A DNA stretch of 64,000 bases from an uncultured Aquimarina sp. (GTDB lineage Bacteria; Bacteroidota; Bacteroidia; Flavobacteriales; Flavobacteriaceae). The position numbers and the translations under genes were made by a program. Numbering within the stretch: the stretch's first letter is position 1; every line of letters starts with the position of its first letter. Positions 15,924 to 24,217 of this stretch are shown here, in pieces. Under the pieces are notes generated by a model. It was not told the origin of the DNA. It was given only the letters and a program-made list of their open reading frames with translations, and searched no databases. The DNA lies in assembly GCA_947498705.1 (NCBI GenBank), contig CANMLW010000001.1, forward strand, positions 620,001 through 684,000, given 5' to 3'.

Positions 15924-16187
15924 ATGAAGAAATCTACTAAATGGCGAACTATCATCGCTTTACTATTAATGTATATCGCCATCCTTATGAATTGGCAATG
16001 GGCATGGGGAATTTTATTCTTATTATGGGTAATTCCTGATGTACTTACAGGAATAACATATTTTATAGAGCCAATCGAAAAAAAAGAGAACCCACTACTC
16101 TATTGGGTAATCGTTATCAGTTGGATTCTAATGGCTTTGTATTCAATTTCTACACTATTTATAGATTATGAGCAATTTTATTATTAG
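15924..16187 (+). CDS. Small inner-membrane protein
   Basis: An 87-residue protein with three hydrophobic segments, near residues 10-28, 30-48 and 60-82, containing several Trp (NWQWAWGILFLLWVIPDVLTG). I recognise no family. It lies 24 bases after the outer-membrane gene, which suggests co-transcription. Confidence 0.65.
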   Translation: MKKSTKWRTIIALLLMYIAILMNWQWAWGILFLLWVIPDVLTGITYFIEPIEKKENPLLYWVIVISWILMALYSISTLFIDYEQFYY

Positions 16188-16204
16188 TACCCTTTAGAAA
16201 ACAC

Positions 16205-16226
16205 TTTTTTGACATAGATCAAAAAA
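16205..16226. promoter_or_regulatory. FNR-like dyad upstream of the DUF2147 gene
   Basis: TTTTTTGA-N6-TCAAAAAA is an 8-bp dyad of the TTGA-N6-TCAA kind about 45 bases before the ORF at 16269. Together with the dyad at 15257 it points to regulation by the Crp/Fnr protein encoded next door. Confidence 0.55.
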
Positions 16227-16268
16227 TAAACTATAAAACTATTTCATCTTTGTAACAAATTTAAAACA

Positions 16269-16670
16269 ATGACTATGAAACTATTAAGATCAATTTTTAT
16301 ACTCATATTTTTTACTGTAACGGTCACCTCCTGTGCACAAAAAGATAAAATTATAGGAGTTTGGGATGTTAAAAATGAATATTACCAGGCTGTATATGAA
16401 ATTGTTGAACATGAAGATAAATTCTTCGGAAAAGTACATTATTACAATGATGGTACTACAGAATATAAAGGAGATAGTAAAAAAGAAGACTACTTTCTAA
16501 CCGATATAGAACTTCAAAACGGAAAATATATCAATGGTAAAATGTATCTCCCAGACGGTAGCTTTTACAATGTCATTTTTACATTAAAAAACGATAACAC
16601 TCTAGAAGCATCAATGACAGTTGATAAACAACCTTATACAGAAACCTGGACACGAAATACAACTTATTAA
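16269..16670 (+). CDS. DUF2147-family secreted protein
   Basis: The 133-residue protein has a signal sequence ending in SCAQ and a lipobox-like SC at residues 20-21. The remainder (IIGVWDV, YEIVEHEDKFFGKV, GKYINGKMYLPDGSFYNVIFTL) matches the DUF2147 beta-barrel, a lipocalin-like fold found in many Bacteroidota. Ligand and role are unknown. It stands alone behind an FNR-like dyad, so oxygen- or redox-linked expression is likely. Confidence 0.75.
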   Translation: MTMKLLRSIFILIFFTVTVTSCAQKDKIIGVWDVKNEYYQAVYEIVEHEDKFFGKVHYYNDGTTEYKGDSKKEDYFLTDIELQNGKYINGKMYLPDGSFYNVIFTLKNDNTLEASMTVDKQPYTETWTRNTTY

Positions 16671-16725
16671 TTAATGGATTATACACTGAGTTAAATTTTG
16701 AGTAGCACCATTATAATTTTAAAAT

Positions 16726-17928
16726 ATGAAAGAACAAAAAATGATGCATGAACTTCCTGTCGAAGCCTATACATCGCAAGAATGGTTCGATTTAGAGCAG
16801 CAATATATTTTTAGTACAACCTGGCAATTTGCCGGATTGGTAGAAGATGTGGCTAATGTAGGAGATTATATCGCTGTACAAGCCGGGCTAAATAATATTT
16901 TTATAGTTAAAGGTCGTGATCATAGACTACGAGCATTTCATAATATGTGTCGACATAGAGGAACACAGTTACTAAGAGCGGTTGGTAAAAGTCAAAAAGC
17001 AATTACTTGCCCATATCACGATTGGACATACGATTTAGAAGGTAAACTAATAAGTATCCCCAAAAAAGAACAAGAGTTTCCCGAACTATGTAATAAAGAA
17101 TTACACAAATGTGACTTAAATTTACACCAAGCCTCTGTTGATATTTTTAAAGGAATGCTTTTTGTTCATCCAGATAAAAATGCACCAAATATCATGTCTT
17201 TTTTTGGTGAAGTCGAACCTTATCTTGGGCCTCACATTCCTGAAGAATTAATCGAATACCAAGAAAAAAAGGAAGTTCCTTTTTATAGCAAAGAAATCAA
17301 TGCTAACTGGAAAATTATTGTCGAAAATTATATCGATCACTACCATTTGGCACATCTACATGAGGGTACGCTCAATATGTATGACCACTCTAAAGCAGAA
17401 TTCGGTTGGGCTGGGCCACATTATTGGTTTTATGAGCCTTTAGCCCCTGCATATTTAGCCGATGTAAAAAACGCATCGCCGTATCCATTAATAGATAAGA
17501 TGCCCGAAGATAAAATGGGTGCATATGTTCCCTGGTTATTCCCCAACATTGGAATAACAGAAAGTGAAAGTGCCTGGAACACATTTCATGCAATTCCTTT
17601 GGCTCCGGATAAAACACTGGTAGTGATTCGCTCAAAAACTATGAATGTGAGTGAGTGGGAATATACCAAACAGTATACAAAATCTATGGCAAGTAAAGTA
17701 TGGCAAACAATGGGTAACAAAGGAAAATATGAAGGTGATGCCAATGACCCAATGGCATCGGGAGATTTTATGGCAGAAGATGTCTACGCTTGTGAGCAAC
17801 AGCAAAAATCATTGCGTTCACCCATGTTTAGTGTAGGTGCACAAGCTCAGAAAGGAGAATTTGCGGTAAGTAAGTTTCAACGTGTTGTAAAAGAATGGAT
17901 AGAAAAACATAAAGATGATGATGCCTAA
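16726..17928 (+). CDS. Rieske non-heme iron oxygenase, alpha subunit
   Basis: The 400-residue protein has a Rieske [2Fe-2S] centre, CRHRG at about residue 70 and CPYHDW at about 91, and a catalytic domain with the mononuclear iron site NWKIIVENYIDHYHLAHLHEG near 190-210 (2-His carboxylate, with the bridging Asp in YIDHYH). It resembles choline or carnitine monooxygenases and other ring-hydroxylating oxygenases; the substrate cannot be told. The reductase that would feed it overlaps its 3' end by 14 bases, so the two are one enzyme system. It acts in the cytoplasm. Confidence 0.9.
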   Translation: MKEQKMMHELPVEAYTSQEWFDLEQQYIFSTTWQFAGLVEDVANVGDYIAVQAGLNNIFIVKGRDHRLRAFHNMCRHRGTQLLRAVGKSQKAITCPYHDWTYDLEGKLISIPKKEQEFPELCNKELHKCDLNLHQASVDIFKGMLFVHPDKNAPNIMSFFGEVEPYLGPHIPEELIEYQEKKEVPFYSKEINANWKIIVENYIDHYHLAHLHEGTLNMYDHSKAEFGWAGPHYWFYEPLAPAYLADVKNASPYPLIDKMPEDKMGAYVPWLFPNIGITESESAWNTFHAIPLAPDKTLVVIRSKTMNVSEWEYTKQYTKSMASKVWQTMGNKGKYEGDANDPMASGDFMAEDVYACEQQQKSLRSPMFSVGAQAQKGEFAVSKFQRVVKEWIEKHKDDDA

Positions 17929-18991
17929 ATTTCACCAACTTAAAGTACTCGAAGTACAAAAAGAAACAGAAAATGCAACATCAATTGCCTTTGATGTTCC
18001 CTATAATTTATACGAAACTTTTAATTATAAACCAGGACAATACCTAACGCTAAAATTTATAATTAATGGCGAAGATGTACGTCGATCGTACTCCTTATGT
18101 AGTTCTCCTGCTCTGGAAGAACCTTTACGAATCGGTGTAAAACGGGTAAAAAATGGATTGGTTTCTAACTATATCAATGATCATCTTAAAATTGGTGATA
18201 TGGTAGAAGTAATGACACCAGAAGGGCGTTTCTTTGCTGATGTTAAAAAAGAAAATTATAAATCTTATTACCTGTTTGCTGCGGGTAGTGGTATTACACC
18301 CATATTGTCTATTTTAAAAACAGTCTTACTTACAGAAGAACGTAGTTATGTATATATGATGTATGGAAATAAAAATCAGGATACCATTATGTTTACTAAA
18401 GAATTAGAGCAACTAAAAAGTGAATATCCTGATAGATTTATATTCGTTCAAACGTTAAGTCGCCCTAAAAGCAATTGGAGTGATTTATGGAGTACCTCAA
18501 AAAAACAATTTAGGAAAGGGCGTATTGATACCGAATCTGTTGAATGGTTTATCAATGAATTTCCTCCATATGCTCAAAACACAGAATATTATATATGTGG
18601 TCCTGGAACAATGATTGAAAACACTAAAAGTGCATTAAAAAATATCGATGTCCCCAGTGAACGTATTTATGTAGAAAGTTTTGGAACTAACACATCAGAA
18701 GATTCTGTAGAATCTATTGATAATGCCACTTTACTTGCACAACTTAACGGAGAACTTATTAAAGTATCTATTCCTAAAGACAAGACCATCTTAAGAACAC
18801 TTATTGATGCTGGCAAAAAACCACCTTATTCTTGCGAAGGAGGAGTATGTTCTACATGTATATGTAAGCTTAAAAAGGGTAAAATTCATATGAAAAATAA
18901 CCTTGCATTATCAGAGAATGAAGTTAAAGAAGGATATATTTTAAGTTGTCAAAGTATTCCCTTAACAACTCATATAGAAATAGAATATTAA
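17915..18991 (+). CDS. Oxygenase reductase (FAD, NAD and 2Fe-2S domains)
   Basis: The 358-residue protein has, in order, a flavin domain (residues 5-110; RRSYSLCSSP), an NAD(P) domain (115-235; AAGSGITPILSIL, YICGPGTMI) and a plant-type ferredoxin domain (270-358) with CEGGVCSTC and a later CQS holding the [2Fe-2S]. This is the order of PaaE and similar class IA-like reductases. It passes electrons from NAD(P)H to the Rieske oxygenase before it. The ATG overlaps the oxygenase stop region by 14 bases. Confidence 0.92.
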   Translation: MMMPKFHQLKVLEVQKETENATSIAFDVPYNLYETFNYKPGQYLTLKFIINGEDVRRSYSLCSSPALEEPLRIGVKRVKNGLVSNYINDHLKIGDMVEVMTPEGRFFADVKKENYKSYYLFAAGSGITPILSILKTVLLTEERSYVYMMYGNKNQDTIMFTKELEQLKSEYPDRFIFVQTLSRPKSNWSDLWSTSKKQFRKGRIDTESVEWFINEFPPYAQNTEYYICGPGTMIENTKSALKNIDVPSERIYVESFGTNTSEDSVESIDNATLLAQLNGELIKVSIPKDKTILRTLIDAGKKPPYSCEGGVCSTCICKLKKGKIHMKNNLALSENEVKEGYILSCQSIPLTTHIEIEY

Positions 18992-19019
18992 TAACCTATT
19001 AAATCATCTCTTTAAAACT

Positions 19020-19100
19020 CTAATCCAAAAACTTAGTCCTCAACATATCTGATGCCGCCACTACAATCATTTTTGTAGTAGTATCTTCTGCATTAATCAA
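19020..19100 (-). pseudogene. 3' remnant of a YitT-family gene
   Basis: These 81 bases match the 3' end of the gene at 23132-23974 (positions 23132-23212) with seven differences, including the same stop codon. Translated, they give LINAEDTTTKMIVV and so on to KFLD-stop, against LINAEDTTAKMIVM in the intact gene. Five of the seven changes alter the amino acid, which fits a fragment no longer under selection. It abuts the stop of the 1221-residue secreted protein gene, so that gene sits between the intact copy and this remnant. Confidence 0.85.
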
Positions 19101-19107
19101 TATCCGA

Positions 19108-22100
19108 TTATTTTTTTACTATTTTTTTGATCGTAGTGCCTTTGTTAGTTTTAACTTCAACAAAATAGATACCCGATTGTAGTTGAGAAATAGAAAAACT
19201 ATTTTGAAAAGTAACCAATACAATTCTACCATGATTATTATATACAGTAACCCTTTGTAAATTATCCAACGTAATGTTAACCATTTCACTTGTTGGATTT
19301 GGATACACTTTTAAAGTATTTAAATTATACAGACTAGAATTGAAATCCTTAATATCGAAACAAGAAGATTTTTTTGTGCAACCGTTTACAGTTACCACTA
19401 CTGCAAAAGAACCATTATGAGTAACGGTATATGATGGATTTGTTTCTCCAACAATAAGATGATCATCTTCACAATCATACCATTGATAATTTGCTTCAGG
19501 CAAAGCAGGTACAGAAAGTGTTAAAAAATTTCTTGTTATAGTTGTTACTAATTCCATAACATGTATGGTTACATCACTAGAATTTGGACATGTTCCTGCG
19601 GTGGTATAAGTAACCGTATATAATCCAGGTGTACTGGCATTAATATCAATTGTACCCGTATCCTCATCAATACTTAATCCTGAAGCAGCGCTAAAAGTTC
19701 CGCCAGTCAAACCAGTTATGGTAGGTGTAGGATTGCTTTGATCTTTACAGTATAAACTATCAGCATAGTTAAAACTGGCATCATCTAATGCGGTAATAGT
19801 GATAGTAACATCACTAGAATTTGGACATGTTCCTGCGGTGGTATAAGTAACCATATATAAACCAGGTGTACTGGCATTGATATCAATTGTACCCGTATCC
19901 TCATCAATACTTAATCCTGAAGCAGCGCTAAAAGTTCCTCCACTTAAACCAGTTATGGTAGGTGTAGGATTGCTGTGATCTTTACAGTATAAACTATCAG
20001 CATAGCTAAAACTAGCATCATCTAATGCGGTAATAGTGATAGTAATATCATTAGCATTTGGACATGTTCCTGCGGTGGTATAAGTAACCGTATATAATCC
20101 AGGTGTACTGGCGTTGATATCAATTGTACCCGTATCCTGATCAATACTTAATCCTGAAGCAGCGCTAAAAGTTCCTCCACTTAAACCAGTTATGGTAGGT
20201 GTAGGATTGCTTTGATCTTTACAGTATAAACTATCAGCATAGCTAAAACCTGCATCATCCAAAGCTGTAATAGTGATAGCAACATTACTAGCATTTGGAC
20301 ATGTTCCTGCGGTGGTATACGTAACTGTATATAATCCAGGTGTACTGGCATTGATATCAATTGTACCCGTATCCTCATCAATACTTAATCCTGAAGCAGC
20401 GCTAAAAGTTCCTCCACTCAAACCAGTTATGGTAGGTGTAGGATTGCTTTGATCTTTACAGTATAAACTATCAGCATAGCTAAAACTAGCATCATCCAAA
20501 GCTGTAATAGTAATAGCAACATTACTAGCATTTGGACATGTTCCTGCGGTGGTATAAGTAACCGTATATAATCCAGGTGTACTGGCATTAATATCAATTG
20601 TACCCGTATCCTCATCAATACTTAATCCTGAAGCAGCGCTAAAAGCTCCTCCAGTCAAACCAGTTATGGTAGGTGTTGGATTGCTTTGATCTTTACAGTA
20701 TAAACTATCAGCATAGCTAAAACTGGCATCATCCAAAGCTGTAATAGTGATAGTAACATCACTAGAATTTGGACATGTTCCTGCTGTGGTATAAGTAACG
20801 GTATATAATCCAGGTGTACTGGCATTGATATCAATTGTACCGGTATCACTATCAATACTTAATCCTGAAGGAGCGCTAAAAGTTCCGCCACTCAAACCAG
20901 TTATGGTAGGTGTAGGATTGCTGTGACCTTTACAGTATAAACTATCAGCATAGCTAAAACTAGCATCATCTAAAGCTGTAATAGTAACAGCAACATCACT
21001 AGCATTTGGACATGTTCCTGCGGTGGTATAAGTAACGGTATATAATCCAGGTGTACTGGCATTGATATCAATTGTACCGGTATCCTCATCAATACTTAAT
21101 CCTGAAGCAGCGCTAAAAGTTCCGCCACTCAAACCAGTTATGGTAGGTGTAGGATTGCTTTGATCTTTACAGTATAAACTATCAGCATAGCTAAAACTGG
21201 CATCATCCAAAGCTGTAATAGTAATAGCAACATTACTAGAATTTGGACATGTTCCTGTGGTGGTATAAGTAACCGTATATAATCCAGGTGTACTGGCGTT
21301 GATATCAATTGTACCCGTATCACTATCAATACTTAATCCTGAAGCAGCGCTAAAAGTTCCGCCAGTCAAACCAGTTATGGTAGGTGTTGGATTGCTTTGA
21401 TCTTTACAGTATAAACTATCAGCATAGCTAAAACCTGCATCATCTACTGTACTTACAGGAATAAAAATTGTTTCACAAGTTGCCGAAGACTCATCTATGC
21501 ACGATAATAAATCACCATCTTCTGCGCGAATATAATATGTAGAACCAGGAGCATTGGGTGTGACTTCCAAAGTACCTCCATTAGTTGAAATACTTCCAAT
21601 AAGTGTTCCTCCACAAGAATCAGAATAGACCCTCCAACTTTTTGCAATATTTAAAGTTCCTGAGATCGTAATGGTAGATGTTTCCCCTTCACAGGTAACC
21701 GCAGTTGCAGATAGTGTTGGTGTTGATGGGTTTATACAAATAGGGACCTGTCTAAACCAAGCAAATCGAGGTACATTAAAACTTCCTAAAATTGCATCTT
21801 TTAAACCATCGCCATCAACATCGCCAAAATCAATAGTAGGATAACTCCCTATTTCACCATTAGTTAGTTCTCCATTAAATAGTTTTTGCGGACCATTTCC
21901 AAAATCTGGATTCGTGGGCGTACCAATATTTTCTATCCATCTAACAAATCCGGTATCAATCATAAAAAACATATCATAATCTCCGTCTTTATCAAAATCT
22001 TCAAATACAGGTATAGGCACATCCATATTTGAATATGCATCTTCATCATCCCAGGGACTATTCATTTCCGATTGGAGTTCGAAAATAGGAGTATTTATAT

Positions 22101-22773
22101 TTCCAATATTTTTAAAATATGTAAGTTTATCACTACCAAGACAAACCAAATCAAGATCAGTATCATTATCGAGGTCTACAAAACCCATTCCAGGATATTC
22201 TGCAATTTCTTTATTTTTTAAGCCAGGAAGACACTCGGGAACAAATTCGAATATGGGAACTTGTGGAGTTCCGACATTTCTATAAAAAAGAATATCGTTA
22301 TCACGATCTCCTTCATAGTCATAGTCAGTACCAATAAATAGGTCTAAATCATCATCATTATCAATATCTACTAATTGTGGTCTGTTTTGGTTTCTACTGG
22401 TTAAAGGTTTATGAATCCAAATAGTATCTATAGTCGGAATAGAAGCGGCTACCCAATTTGGAGCTGTTGTTGTTCCATTATTCTCAAAATAGTGTATATT
22501 ACCAGCTTGACTTCCTGAAATAAAATCTAGATCATTATCTCCGTCCAAATCACCTAAAACAGCTGAACGTAAACGACCAAAACTTCTGGGTAAATTAGGT
22601 ATTTCAGCAACATCAAGTCCTGCTGGTTCGGGCCCAGGGCCTGTAGAGGTCCCATCTATATTTCTTAAAAGTTTTCCTCCTCTAAACTCCCAACTAATAT
22701 GGTCTGCCTGCGCAGTCAGAAATTGATTCCCCAAAAAAACAAGAAAACAAATACAAACTAGTTTTTTCCCCAT
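19108..22773 (-). CDS. Large secreted repeat protein with FG-GAP-like and type IX sorting domains
   Basis: The 1221-residue protein has a signal peptide (cut near TAQA, residue 22). An FG-GAP/VCBS-like propeller follows (30-340), with Asp-rich loops such as DLDGDNDLDF and DVDGDGLKD that bind calcium. Then come an Ig-like linker, eight near-identical 79-residue repeats (about 445-1075), and a C-terminal type IX sorting domain (VYPNPTSEMVNITL to GTTIKKIVKK). It should be exported by the type IX system to the cell surface, where the repeats act as a stalk. Ligand is unknown. A 3' fragment of the YitT-like gene touches its end. Confidence 0.85.
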   Translation of the reverse strand: MGKKLVCICFLVFLGNQFLTAQADHISWEFRGGKLLRNIDGTSTGPGPEPAGLDVAEIPNLPRSFGRLRSAVLGDLDGDNDLDFISGSQAGNIHYFENNGTTTAPNWVAASIPTIDTIWIHKPLTSRNQNRPQLVDIDNDDDLDLFIGTDYDYEGDRDNDILFYRNVGTPQVPIFEFVPECLPGLKNKEIAEYPGMGFVDLDNDTDLDLVCLGSDKLTYFKNIGNINTPIFELQSEMNSPWDDEDAYSNMDVPIPVFEDFDKDGDYDMFFMIDTGFVRWIENIGTPTNPDFGNGPQKLFNGELTNGEIGSYPTIDFGDVDGDGLKDAILGSFNVPRFAWFRQVPICINPSTPTLSATAVTCEGETSTITISGTLNIAKSWRVYSDSCGGTLIGSISTNGGTLEVTPNAPGSTYYIRAEDGDLLSCIDESSATCETIFIPVSTVDDAGFSYADSLYCKDQSNPTPTITGLTGGTFSAASGLSIDSDTGTIDINASTPGLYTVTYTTTGTCPNSSNVAITITALDDASFSYADSLYCKDQSNPTPTITGLSGGTFSAASGLSIDEDTGTIDINASTPGLYTVTYTTAGTCPNASDVAVTITALDDASFSYADSLYCKGHSNPTPTITGLSGGTFSAPSGLSIDSDTGTIDINASTPGLYTVTYTTAGTCPNSSDVTITITALDDASFSYADSLYCKDQSNPTPTITGLTGGAFSAASGLSIDEDTGTIDINASTPGLYTVTYTTAGTCPNASNVAITITALDDASFSYADSLYCKDQSNPTPTITGLSGGTFSAASGLSIDEDTGTIDINASTPGLYTVTYTTAGTCPNASNVAITITALDDAGFSYADSLYCKDQSNPTPTITGLSGGTFSAASGLSIDQDTGTIDINASTPGLYTVTYTTAGTCPNANDITITITALDDASFSYADSLYCKDHSNPTPTITGLSGGTFSAASGLSIDEDTGTIDINASTPGLYMVTYTTAGTCPNSSDVTITITALDDASFNYADSLYCKDQSNPTPTITGLTGGTFSAASGLSIDEDTGTIDINASTPGLYTVTYTTAGTCPNSSDVTIHVMELVTTITRNFLTLSVPALPEANYQWYDCEDDHLIVGETNPSYTVTHNGSFAVVVTVNGCTKKSSCFDIKDFNSSLYNLNTLKVYPNPTSEMVNITLDNLQRVTVYNNHGRIVLVTFQNSFSISQLQSGIYFVEVKTNKGTTIKKIVKK
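19552..21447 (-). repeat. Eight tandem 237-bp coding repeats
   Basis: Eight units of 79 codons each begin (V/L)DDA(S/G)F and contain YADSLYCK, TPTITGL, GGTFSA, LSID.DTGTIDINASTPGLY and YTTAGTCPN. Two Cys per unit may form a disulfide. The units differ by few bases, so recent duplication or gene conversion is likely, and the number may vary between strains. Confidence 0.9.
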
Positions 22774-23131
22774 TAGACTTTATTTATAATATTAATTTCT
22801 ATATCGAATAGAAATTAATACTAAACATGTAAAACAATTTTTTATTGGTCCTATCGAGGAATTACATATTTATTTTAATTTATAATATTCCAAAAACATA
22901 TATAATTCACGATACTTTTAGGTTTTAAGAGATATCATTTTTAGATAATAGGCTATTTAATCTAGACTATTAAAAGGTTGCAAAATAAATAATTAAGTTA
23001 TTCATATACAACAAAATATACAAGTTTTAATGTTTCCTTTACTTAGAAAGAGTTTTGAAAAAGAATTGGAAGACCCAAAATATTTTTCAAATTATTATAG
23101 ATAAAAAAATGGATACTTCAATTTTAAAAGG
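22774..23131. other. Intergenic region before the large secreted protein gene
   Basis: It holds a perfect 12-bp hairpin (22791-22802 with 22808-22819, 5-base loop) just upstream of the gene at 22773, likely in its leader. A 24-codon plus-strand frame (23030-23104) is probably chance. No RNA gene or repeat was recognised in the rest. Confidence 0.5.
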
Positions 23132-23974
23132 CTAATCCAAAAATTTAGTCCCCAACATTTCTGATGCCTCCATTACGATCATTTTTGCAGTAGTATCTTC
23201 TGCATTAATCAATTGTCGTAAAGCATTGAGTCTGTTGGCCGGCACCGTCACAAAAATAACATATTTCTCTTTAGTAAGACTTAGGTTATTACCGTTTACC
23301 AACATACCATTTACACCAATTTTTTCATTGATTAATAAACCAATTCTCTCTAGGTTATTGCATGAGGAAATATGAACAATTCGTCCATTAGGACGCCCCG
23401 TTAATACTACATCTACCATTTTTGTAGTGGTAAATATGCTAATCATACTCCATAATGCTAATTCGACATTCTTAAAAACAATACCAGTAGCCACAATCAC
23501 AATTGCATCTAAGATAAGAATAACTGTTCCTGTTTTTAACGAAGTTTTTGAAGTAATAATTCTAGCAATAATAGTTCCTCCTCCAGCAGAACCACCTCCT
23601 TTAAAAATAAAACCAATTCCGGTTCCTACAGAAACTCCACCATACAAGGTGGCTAGTAAAGGTTCATTACTTAAAGCATGTAGACCAACAAATTGAGAAA
23701 GCACATCTATAAACAAACTAATCAATATGATCGCTATCGTACTTTTTATGGCGAAATATTTTCCTAAATATTTTATACTTATCACTAATATCGGGATGTT
23801 TATAATCGCAAATAGAATACCTATAGAGATATTAAATAGATGATTAAAAATAATCGCCAATCCCCCTGTACCACCCATTGCAATACTATTAGGGCTTAAA
23901 AAACCTACAACCCCAAATGCCATTAGGGCACAACCAATAATTATAAAAGAGTAATTAAGAAATTCTTTTTTCAT
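23132..23974 (-). CDS. YitT-family membrane protein
   Basis: A 280-residue protein with five membrane segments in residues 8-175 (YitT/DUF161; GGTGGLAIIFNHLF, GGGSAGGGTIIARI) and a soluble DUF2179 domain at 190-280 (RPNGRIVHISS, KMIVMEASEMLG). These proteins are widespread, and their transport role is not settled. A 3' copy of this gene lies 4.1 kb away at 19020-19100, so the area has undergone a partial duplication. Confidence 0.88.
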   Translation of the reverse strand: MKKEFLNYSFIIIGCALMAFGVVGFLSPNSIAMGGTGGLAIIFNHLFNISIGILFAIINIPILVISIKYLGKYFAIKSTIAIILISLFIDVLSQFVGLHALSNEPLLATLYGGVSVGTGIGFIFKGGGSAGGGTIIARIITSKTSLKTGTVILILDAIVIVATGIVFKNVELALWSMISIFTTTKMVDVVLTGRPNGRIVHISSCNNLERIGLLINEKIGVNGMLVNGNNLSLTKEKYVIFVTVPANRLNALRQLINAEDTTAKMIVMEASEMLGTKFLD

Positions 23975-24217
23975 TCTATACCGATTCTGGGTACAAAGTT
24001 ATAACAATCTGTGAGTTGTAACTATAGATACATCATTTCATTTCAAATCATGTGCATATCTTTGGTGTATCATCCAGCCATATGATCATAAAATATTCGT
24101 CATTTATCTTTTATCATTACAGTCATTTTTGTTGAAGTCAGCGTATAACTCTGCTATTTTTCTGCTATCTTTAATACAGCTGTAGTTTTCGACAAATAAT
24201 AGTTTAACATATCTCTA

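Noticed and set aside
19552..21447. Short frames inside the 237-bp repeats and the idea of a CRISPR-like array
   Set aside because: They are out-of-frame echoes of the secreted protein; the units are coding and have no spacers.
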